Assembly: GCA_016715195.1 (NCBI GenBank)
Contig: JADKBB010000046.1
Location: forward strand, 1 to 14,074
Origin: Candidatus Villigracilis proximus
Lineage (GTDB): Bacteria; Chloroflexota; Anaerolineae; Anaerolineales; Villigracilaceae
Direction: 5' to 3'
DNA length: 14,074 bases
The translations under genes and the position numbers were made by a program. Shown here one piece after another: positions 7,042-14,074 of the stretch (its first letter is position 1; each line of letters opens with the position of its first letter). The notes beneath the pieces were generated by a model, which was not told where the DNA came from, searched no databases, and saw nothing but the letters and a program-made list of their open reading frames with translations.

Positions 7042-7932
7042 TTATATTGCCTCGGGTCGAAGATGTCGCGCAAGGTATCACCGATTAAATTGAAGGCAAG
7101 GACAACAACAAAGATCGCCAAACCTGGGAATGTGGCGATCCACCACTGATCGAGAATATAAGTTCGTCCATCGCTGACCATTAATCCCCAATCAGGTGAA
7201 GGCGGCTGTGTGCCGAGTCCTAAAAACGCCAGCCCACCCATCGCCAAGGATGACCGTACCCAAATCCACTGTGGCTTGCACGAGGATGGGAGATATCGTA
7301 TTTGGCAAAATGTGACGGAAGATAATTACCGTATCGCTGACACCCATCGCCTGCGCGGCTTCAACAAAATAACGTTTCTTCAAGCTAATGGTGACGCCGC
7401 GTGCAATGCGTGTGTACCACGGCCACCATGAAACGATCAGCGCGATGGCGGCTTTATCCAGACCACGGCCTAGCGCGGAGGCAATAGCCATTGCCAGCAA
7501 GAGAGATGGAAATGCCAGAAACAGATCGGTGGTGCGCATGATGACTTCATCCAGCCAGCCGCCCTTGTAACCGGCCAAAGCCCCCAGCGGAGCGCCGATC
7601 AGCACCGCAAATAAAACCACGCCGATGGGAATGATTAGCGCAGGGCGGGCACCCATGATGACTCTGCTTACGATGTCACGCCCGAGTTTGTCTGTTCCGA
7701 ACCAGTGTTCAGCGGAGGCGGGAAGTAAAGTATTCGAAGCGTGTGTTTTTCCTTCGCCTTCTTCAGGAAAAGGCGCGATCTGGCGGGAGAAGATCGCCAT
7801 AAAAATAAACAAGACAATAATGACGGTGCTAATAAAAGACAGCGGATCACGCAAGATGACAGACGCCACATGGCGCATGGTGCGCTTGCCGGATGATTCA
7901 AGGACAGGGAGAGTCGGAGTCGTGGCGGTCAT
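7038..7932 (-). CDS. Oligopeptide/dipeptide ABC transporter permease (OppC/DppC type), frameshifted
   Basis: This is an inner-membrane permease of about 297 residues after correction. The start is MTATTPTLPVLESSGKRTM, 2 bp after the preceding permease stop; an in-frame Met 11 codons upstream would lie inside that gene. It shows the OppC-type layout: first membrane segment 'FISTVIIVLFIFMAIF', then 'HWFGTDKLGRDIVSRVIMGA', further membrane segments ('LIIPIGVVLFAVLIGAPLG', 'LLLAMAIAS') and the EAA loop 'EAAQAMGVSDTVIIFRHILPN' that docks on the ATPases. After 'TVDLGTVIL' the frame breaks; the continuation 'AMGGLAFLGLGTQPPSPDWG' is in another frame. Removing one A from the pair at 7246-7247 (plus strand) repairs it. 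The end reads 'FNLIGDTLRDIFDPRQYK', the family C-terminus, with the stop overlapping the ATPase start. Confidence 0.9.
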
Positions 7933-7934
7933 GA

Positions 7935-8956
7935 TTAATCCAAACTTACACGCGGGTCGATCCATGCTTGCAGGAGGTCAACGATCAGGTTGATGAGTAC
8001 ATATCCTGTTGCGCCAAAGAGAGTCATGCCCATAATGGCGGGATAATCAAGATTCAAAAGTGAGCGGACGGTGAACAGCCCCAGCCCCGGCCAGTTGAAA
8101 AGAATTTCAACAAAGAAGGTGCCCGTTAATGCAAAGGCGAAGGTCAGGCCGATGACTGTCAACGTGGGGCTGATGGCATTTTTTAGCGCATAAAGATAGA
8201 TAACCACATATTGACGAATGCCATACGCGCGAGCTGTGCGGATGTAATCCTGCTCAAAGACTTCGAGCATGGCGGCGCGGGTCATGCGGGCAATGAGTCC
8301 AATGGGATAGGCTGCAAGGGTAAAGGAGGGAAGGATAAGGTGTAGAAAAGCATCCTTAAGGGTGACCCAGTTGGCAGTTAAGAATGAATCGAGCAATATA
8401 AAGTTGGTGATCTCTGTCAGCGGATTTGAAAATCGCAGGTCACCGTCCACACGCCCTGCGAGCGGAAGAATATCCAGATTTCGGAAAAGATGATCTGAAA
8501 AATAAGTCCGAGAAAAAACGCGGGCATTGAAACGCCGACGATGGAAAGCACGCGCACTGCCGCATCAATTGGTTTGCCCTGCCAGCGCGCGCCTAATACA
8601 CCCAATGGAACACCGATCAGAATTGCAACGAACATGCCTGAGAAAAGTAATTCAAGCGTAGCGGGAATACGCCCTGCGAGTTCTTCCGTGATCGGACGTT
8701 TGGTTGAAATGGATGTACCCATATCGCCGCGCAATAATTCCTGCATGTAGATCGCATATTGAACCGGCAGCGGCTTATCCAAACCCAGTTGTTTTGTGAC
8801 CCGCTCAATATCTTCTGCCCGCGCCTTCGGGCCGATATACAACGCCGCCGCATTGGAGGGGACCACGCGCGCAAGAAAAAACGTGATGACCGATACTCCG
8901 ATCAATACGAAAAGCGATGTGCCTACACGGCGGAGGAAGAATTCAAACTTTTGCAT
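7935..8956 (-). CDS. Oligopeptide/dipeptide ABC transporter permease (OppB/DppB type), frameshifted
   Basis: This is an inner-membrane permease of about 340 residues after correction. The N-terminus is MQKFEFFLRRVGTSLFVLIG, a first membrane segment, followed by 'QLGLDKPLPVQYAIYMQELL' and 'GDMGTSISTKRPITEELAGR', typical of OppB. The EAA-type loop is 'TARAYGIRQYVVIYLYALKN' and the C-terminus is 'VDLLQAWIDPRVSLD'. The frame breaks after 'IIFSEIW': the other frame continues 'ILPLAGRVDGDLRFSNP'. Restoring one G at 8474-8475 (GG read where GGG is expected on the minus strand) would give 'SEIWDILPLAGRVDG'. A GTG six codons further upstream (8974) is an alternative start but lies inside a hairpin stem. 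Neither start has a strong Shine-Dalgarno. Confidence 0.88.
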
Positions 8957-8966
8957 GAGTGTGAAC

Positions 8967-9001
8967 TTCACCACAGACTTGAATTCGCGCTCTGTGGTGA
9001 A
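8967..9001 (-). promoter_or_regulatory. Stem-loop between binding-protein and permease genes
   Basis: A perfect 11-bp inverted repeat TTCACCACAGA/TCTGTGGTGAA (8967-8977 with 8991-9001, 13-base loop) fills the gap between the binding-protein stop and the permease start. No U-tract follows on the minus strand, so it is not a full terminator. In ABC operons such hairpins commonly protect the upstream message and raise binding-protein levels over permease levels; that role here is inferred. Confidence 0.55.
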
Positions 9002-9022
9002 ATTATCTTATTGCATTATGCC

Positions 9023-10683
9023 TTATTTGGCAGGGCGAAGTTCGTAGAACCAGTAACGAACATCAGGATAGTTCAAGTTGTATTTGAAACCTTCCACATG
9101 ATTCGGGTTTACAAAAGCAACCATGGTGTCGAAGAGGAAAGCGGCGGGCGCTTCTTCTACGAGCAGGTTTTGGGCTTCGGTGTATTTGGCCAACGAAGCG
9201 GCAGTATCTGTTCCGCTGAGTCCGCCTGCTTCATCTACAAGAGCATTGTATTGATCGTTCTTCCAATAAGAGAGGTTGAATTTTGTCGCATTGAGATATG
9301 GGGCTTCTGCGCCAGCATAGAACATGCTCCACATATTGTCGGCGCCCGCATCAGAGTAGGTCGGCCAGTAAAGCAGAAGGAAAATATCCTGCGCATCTGC
9401 TGATGTGGGATCGGCCTTGGCAAGTTCCCATTGCTGGGTAAATTCAAGAGCTTCAATGGTCACATCCACACCGATCTGGGCAAAGGAATCTTTGATCAAA
9501 GGCGCAAAGGTCTCTTCGGTTGAATTCTCAGAAGCATAGGTCAGTTTGAGGCTGAATCCGCCGCCTTCATAACCGGCTTCCTTTAATAACTCTTTGGCTT
9601 TTTCAATATCATATGTGTATTGATTGACATCTTCAGAGTACGGGAACACACCCGCAGGGACAGGACCATGGCTTTGTGTACCACGACCATTAGCACCAAG
9701 GGCGATGATGTCTTCGTAAGGCATGGCATAGGACAAAGCCTGGCGAACTTTCACATTATCCAAAGGCGCTTTCAAAGTGTTGAAGAAAGCGGTGCAATTG
9801 AATAAAGCAGGTTCAAGTGAGGCGGTGTAATCAGGGGTTTCTGCAAAGCTAGCATACGCATCCGCAAGACACTGGTCACCAAGTCCACTTCGCCGCCTTC
9901 GAGTAATTGTTGACGGGTAGTGGCTTCGGGCACAAATGTGATCAAGACCTTCTCGTATTGACCTTCTTCCCATCCACCCCAGTATTCAGTGTTTTGAGTT
10001 AAGACAAGTTCCTGGTCGGCTGTGTAGGATCGAGCATGTACGGACCCGTGCCCGCTTCCACACCTGCACTCAGTATTTTCATCCGCAGCGGCGGCATCAA
10101 GCGCCTTCGGGCTGACAATGTAGGCAGCATATTCAGAACCGACGATCAATTCCAAAGGCTGCGCCCACTTCAAAGTGAAATTAACGGTCAGGTCATCAAC
10201 AACTTCCACAGTATCAAGCGGCAGCCAAATGAAAGAAGCACCCGCATGATCTTTAGCGGCGTCAATCGATTTCTTGACAGCATCTGCGGTCAACGGCTCG
10301 CCATCATGGAACTTCACACCTTCACGCAAATGGAAAGTCCAAACCAGACCATCTTCGCTCTTTTCCCAGCTTTCAGCCAGCAAAGGAGTAAACTGCTCGG
10401 CACTGCCGGGCGCATTCACGCGCAATAATTGCTCGTACATATTCGCCATATAGGCAGCTTCGGTTGAGAATGAAGCGATCGGATCCCAGGTTGTGATATT
10501 TGCCGAGCTGGCATACTTCAAAACGATCGGGCCGGCGGCTGGCGCTTCCGTCGCGGCGGGAGCGTCAGTTGCCGCGGCTGGTGCATCGGTTGCAGCGGGC
10601 GCCTGTGTCGCGGCAGATCCGCAGGCAGTTGCAAGCAGTGCAAGCACCACGAACAAAGACAAAATAAACAGATTTCTTTTCAT
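9023..10683 (-). CDS. Extracytoplasmic peptide-binding lipoprotein of ABC transporter (family 5 SBP), frameshifted
   Basis: This is the binding protein that delivers substrate to the permeases, about 553 residues after repair. The start is MKRNLFILSLFVVLALLATACGS, with AGAGGAG 7 bases upstream. The lipoprotein signal ends in 'ATAC', with Cys21 to be lipidated. An Ala/Pro/Asp linker with repeated 'ATDAPA' units follows at 22-52, then the family-5 SBP fold: 'SSANITTWDPIASFSTEAAY', 'LLAESWEKSEDGLVWTFHLR', 'GVKFHDGEPLTADAVKKSID', 'GTGPYML', 'LTQNTEYWGG' and 'VRQALSYAMPYEDII'. Three indels disrupt it: one extra base at about 10067-10083 and one missing at 10027-10030, so that 'KILSAGVEAGTGPYMLD' is out of frame, and one missing at about 9866-9869 between 'EVDLVTSV' and 'ADAYASFAETPDY'. 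The carboxy end reads 'PDVRYWFYELRPAK'. It is the first gene of the operon, as is usual for such transporters, and diverges from the activator gene. Confidence 0.9.
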
Positions 10684-10716
10684 ATTTTCTCCTCTTTGGT
10701 TGGGCGAATTTCAGCA

Positions 10717-10753
10717 ATCCTATCACAGCGAGTTTGCAGAAAGTTTGCAATCC
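10717..10753. promoter_or_regulatory. Direct-repeat operator in the divergent promoter region (candidate BTAD/SARP-type site)
   Basis: On the minus strand the heptamer TGCAAAC occurs twice, at 10749-10743 and 10738-10732, with a 4-base spacer, giving an 11-bp period. A candidate -10 box TAGGAT (10722-10717) follows 9 bp later (8 bp if the repeat is taken as an octamer). Direct heptamers with 11-bp period about 8 bp upstream of -10 are the known layout of SARP (winged helix plus BTAD) activators. A related GCAATCC also recurs at 10714 and 10747, 33 bp (three periods) apart. The adjacent gene encodes a protein with just these two C-terminal domains, so it is the natural ligand. This is inference from spacing. 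Confidence 0.5.
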
Positions 10754-10762
10754 ATTAGCGGA

Positions 10763-10768
10763 TATAAT
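10763..10768 (+). promoter_or_regulatory. TATAAT -10 box of the activator gene (possibly leaderless transcript)
   Basis: A perfect TATAAT lies 9 bases before the ATG at 10778. The expected transcription start would fall within a few bases of the ATG, leaving almost no leader. No Shine-Dalgarno is visible upstream of that ATG, unlike the genes at 1612, 4000, 5022 and 10683. A clear -35 is absent; the direct repeats sit 13 bp upstream and could take its place. Confidence 0.45.
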
Positions 10769-10777
10769 TCCCAGCGC

Positions 10778-13700
10778 ATGAAACCCTCTCCCCTGCTGAA
10801 CACAAAGTTTACACCACCGCCCAGTGCCGGATATTTACCCCGTCCGCATTTAATCCAATGGCTGGATAGTCACACGGACGCAGCGACTTACGCTCGTTTC
10901 TGCGCCGCCCGGATATGGCAAGACTACGCTGCTTGCGGATTTTTTCAACGCTCATTCCGGACCTGCCGCCTGGTACCAGCTCGAGGCATCTGATTCTGAT
11001 CCGACAGTTTTTCTGTCGCACCTGATCGAGTCGATTCGCCGTATGCGGACGACCAGCAAGAAAGCAAACAAGATCGGGCAGAATGCACAGTCCCTGCTCA
11101 ACAGCGCCGAATCAGGCGTGGATTCACGACGTGTGCTGACCGTTCTTATCAACGAACTTTCCGAGCAGATCAACGATACCCTGCTCATCATTCTTGAAGA
11201 TTATCACTTTGTGGCGAGTCCCATCGTCCATCAGCTATTAGATTATTTATTGGAAAATGCGCCGCCCGCTTTGCATCTCATTATTTCCACACGCACCGAT
11301 CCCCGCTGGCACTCGCACGCCTGCGCGCCCGCGGATTATTATCTGAATTGCGCGCCAATGATCTGCGTTTCAATGACGATGAAGTGGAAACTCTGCTGCG
11401 GCGTGAAGTCCCTGATATTTCGGCTGAAAGTTTGAGCGCATTAAGCCAAAAAACCGAAGGTTGGGCAGCGGCTTTGCAAATTGTGCGCAGTTCACTGGCC
11501 GGGCAAAACGCAGAATCTGCGCGTGAGATCGTCACCTCACTCAGCGGTTCGCATCGCTTTGTTTTTGAATATCTAGCCGAAGAAGTTTTCCGCCGACAGC
11601 CCGAAGCGCGGCAATCTTTCCTGCTGCAAACATCGATCCTCTCGCAAATGGATGCGGCCTCCTGCAATGCGGTGGTTGGCATCAAAAATTCACAGGACAT
11701 GCTTGAAGAGTTGGAACGTGAGAACTTATTCCTAACCAGTTTGGATGAAAAGCAGCGCTGGTATCAATACCATTTTCTTTTTCGAGAATTCCTACAGAGT
11801 AGACTCCGCCGCGAGACTGGCGAACAGGTAACAGTTTTAGAAAGACGCGCGGGCGCATATTACGAATCCCATAATGAAGTGGAGGCCGCCTTCCTCCAAT
11901 ATATATCCGCACAAGATCATGAATCCGCAGCGCGTGTTGCATCCATCTTCGCCGCAGATTATGTCGAACGTGGACGGGTTGAAGTGTTGCATCGTTATCT
12001 AAATATGCTGCCCGCCGAAACGCTGCGTGCCAACCCCGAACTATTGCTTCAAAATGGAAACGCCCACCGCAGGCTTGGCGAAGCGGGGCTGGCAGTTACA
12101 TCGTACGAAGACGCACGCGCAAGCTTTGCAATACAAAAAGATTCATCTGGCATGAGCCGCGCATTAACCAAACTTGCCGAAGTCTATCGCGCGCAGGGAA
12201 ATTATCGTCAGGCAGAAACGCTTTCAGAGCAAGCCTTACAAGTTGCGCCGCTGGAAGATCACACCGCGCGCGCCGAAGCCTTGATGGCCTTTGCGAAGGC
12301 CACGGGTTTCTTAAGCAGCATGGATCGTGGACGTGAGTTGGCCGAGCAAGCCGTTGAAGAAGCACGCAAATCTGACGGACTCTCCGCATTGTCTCGTGCC
12401 AAATTTTATTCAGTCACTTGGCCAAATTTGCTGGTGGCATGGCGACCCGATCTCGGCGGCGAAACATGCACAGGAAGCCTTGCGCCTCGCGCCCGAAGAA
12501 CTTTCTCCAATTGCGGCGCAGGCTTGCATCTTACTGGTCACACCACATTTATATTGGCGCGAATTTGAAACTGCCCTGCGTTACGCCGAACGCGGATTAG
12601 AGATCGCGCAAACTTTACACTTGAATGAATTATTGCCCGCCGCTTATACCGCATTGGGTAATGTATTAACCCGCTTTGGAGAAACCGCGCGTGCTGAAGC
12701 CGCCCTGCGTCAATCGGTGGAACTTGCGCAACAATTAGGAATTGCATCGTACGAACAATTAATGGCAACCGGTTATCTGGCGTATAACTTATACGGTCAG
12801 GGACGTGTAGATGAAGCCTGGCAATTGGCCGAAGGCGCGTTATGGGCTTACACTGGCAGCCCTGATACTTATGAAGCTTTTGTTTGCCGCAGCGTGCTCG
12901 CGGATGTAGCGCTCGAAAACAACGAATTGAATCGTGCCGAAAATCTTTTTAGCGATCTCGCAGAAACGGGCGAACGCCGCCAATTTCGTGTGCCGCTGGC
13001 CATGGTGTATTTTGGACTGGCGTATATTCATCTTGTCACAGATAGAAAAGAAACAGGCATCAAACACGCCTGCAAAGCATTGGAATTGATCGAGCCTACC
13101 AAAGCCTTCCAACTTTTTATCGATCAGGGCGAGCGCAGCCGTGTGGTATGTAATGCACTTGTGGAAGCGGGATATAAAGGTCCGTTTCTAAATCGTGTGC
13201 TTGAAAATTTGCCGGGCAAAAAGAAACCAGCAGCGATCACCATTGCAAACCAATCTGTGATCCACATCAAAACCCTCGGAACATTTCAGGTCTTTGCAGG
13301 CAATGAAGAGATTTCACAAGAGCGCTGGGTTTCCACCAAAGCGCGCGATATGCTGGCTTACTTCATCACCTTCCGCGGCGAGCGCATCCCAGCGGACAAG
13401 GTCTTCGATGGCATCTGGGCCGAAAAAGGCGGGCGTGGATTAACGGCATTTCATACGGCACTTTCCCGTTTACGCAGTGCCTTGAAAATAGGCGAGAACT
13501 CTCCGCGTTTGATCCTTGTGGAAGCAGGCGATTATCGCATCGACGCCGCACGCTTCACCATCGACGTGGACGAATTCGACTCGGCCCTCGCCAAGGCCCG
13601 CGCCAGCATAGACGATGAATCCACGGCGCGGTTTTATGAGCAGGCGATCAATCTTTATAAAGGTGAATATTTGCAAAACTTTTATTACGATTGGATCTTC

Positions 13701-14003
13701 CCCGAACGCAGACGATTAACACAAGCCTATCTCGGCTCATTGCGTGCGCTTGCCGAGCATCATTACACCCATCGGCGCTACACACATTCCATTGAATTGC
13801 TCGAACGCGCCTTGCGTGTTGACAATTTACAGGAAGATTTGCAATGTCAGGTCTTGCGTGCCTATGCCGCATTAGGTGACCGCGCCGGATTGATCAATCA
13901 ATATCAGGAAATGAAACGTCTCCTCGCCAAAGAATTGGACATGGAGCCTTTGCCTGAAACAGAAAAATTATATAAACGATTACTGGAAAATTTCAAAAAT
14001 TGA
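10778..14003 (+). CDS. Large transcriptional activator: MalT-like STAND ATPase, TPR-like repeats, winged helix and BTAD domain, frameshifted
   Basis: Three single-base indels split this gene; repaired it is about 1074 residues. It starts MKPSPLLNTKFTPPPSAGYL. The ATPase has Walker A 'APPGYGKTTLL' (10902-10934) and Walker B-like 'LLIILEDYH' (about 11181-11207), then 'IISTRTDP', as in MalT/STAND proteins. Helical TPR-like sequence follows ('LPAETLRANPELLLQNGNAH', 'YRQAETLSEQALQVAP'). The C-terminus from about 13255 is a winged helix ('IKTLGTFQVFAGNEEI', 'AFHTALSRLRSAL') and a BTAD domain ('AINLYKGEYLQNFYYDWIFP', 'GLINQYQEMKRLLAKELDME'). No LuxR-type HTH is present. Breaks: an extra base in CACA at 10871-10875 (otherwise a stop at 10991), a missing C at 11301-11304, and an extra base at 12404-12416, possibly in TTTT. 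The net change of +1 matches the total length. Such proteins sense ligands or partner proteins through the ATPase and TPR parts; the effector here is unknown. The likely target is the divergent transport operon. Confidence 0.87.
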
Positions 14004-14022
14004 TCCACAGTTAAAGGTACTA

Positions 14023-14074
14023 ATGCACAAAACAAAACTTCTCCCTTTTCTTGAAGCCCTGTTCGCGGTCATCG
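14023..14074 (+). CDS. Start of a membrane protein, possibly an EamA/DMT-type transporter (partial)
   Basis: An ATG at 14023 begins MHKTKLLPFLEALFAVI, 17 codons before the window ends. AAAGG lies 5 bases upstream and the start is 20 bp past the activator stop. The sequence 'LLPFLEALFAVI' resembles the first helix of EamA-family drug/metabolite transporters, but too little is present for a firm call. It may be co-transcribed with the activator. Confidence 0.45.
   Translation, partial: MHKTKLLPFLEALFAVI

Noticed and set aside
8759..9403. A 214-codon open frame on the plus strand
   Set aside because: It lies wholly opposite the permease and binding-protein genes, has no ribosome site, and its translation is Cys/Arg-rich without any domain; the minus strand carries clear family motifs here.
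10535..10625. Tandem-like DNA repeat
   Set aside because: It is explained by the Ala/Pro/Asp linker of the lipoprotein; the units vary in sequence and length, so it is not a CRISPR or a regulatory repeat.
10493..10777. Upstream extension of the activator reading frame
   Set aside because: The frame is open further upstream but only antisense to the lipoprotein linker; the ATG at 10778 begins the familiar MalT-like N-terminus.
11281..11700. A 139-codon minus-strand open frame inside the activator gene
   Set aside because: It is Ser/Arg/Cys-rich antisense of a conserved ATPase region, with no signal for translation.
1..14074. tRNA, rRNA, CRISPR, insertion sequence or prophage genes
   Set aside because: I looked for cloverleaf structures, regularly spaced identical repeats, transposase motifs and terminal inverted repeats and saw none that hold up.

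Overview
The window reads as chromosomal DNA of a Chloroflexota bacterium, most likely Anaerolineae-like. This is inferred from protein style: Thr/Pro 'TPTNTP/TATPGPTATP' and Ala/Pro 'APAATDAPA' linkers on exported proteins, a very large MalT-like ATPase regulator ending in a BTAD domain, and a small orphan protein and a degenerate MBL protein that I associate with this phylum. No rRNA, tRNA, CRISPR array, transposase or phage gene is visible.

Layout. Everything up to about 10.68 kb is on the minus strand and everything after it on the plus strand, with a 94-bp divergent intergenic region at 10684-10777. From that divergence leftward runs a peptide/amide uptake operon: substrate-binding lipoprotein (10683-9023), two permeases (8956-7935, 7932-7038), two ATPases (7041-6075, 6070-5033) and a nitrilase-superfamily amidohydrolase (5022-4108). 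A good intrinsic terminator follows at 4062-4092. Next comes an exported serine hydrolase of the beta-lactamase/D-aminopeptidase fold (4000-1703) with its own terminator (1652-1681), then a two-gene unit of a metallo-beta-lactamase-fold protein (1612-968) and a 100-residue orphan (962-660). A multi-pass membrane protein is cut by the left edge (629-1). To the right is a roughly 1074-residue transcriptional activator (10778-14003; STAND ATPase, TPR-like helices, winged helix, BTAD), then the first 17 codons of another membrane protein.

How the genes may work together (inference). The activator probably controls the divergent transport operon. The intergenic region holds heptamer direct repeats with an 11-bp period, 8-9 bp upstream of a candidate -10 box, which is the layout used by SARP/BTAD activators. 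The transporter would import peptides or amides, the cytoplasmic amidohydrolase would cleave an imported amide, and the exported serine hydrolase may act on peptides or peptidoglycan-like material outside the cell.

Quality warning. Between about 6.5 and 12.4 kb every gene I see is interrupted by single-base indels (nine in total, plus and minus, several in homopolymers), while the genes on both sides are intact. Domain motifs continue perfectly across each break, so I treat these as probable sequence errors and annotate each gene as one entry over its full span, giving the break points.
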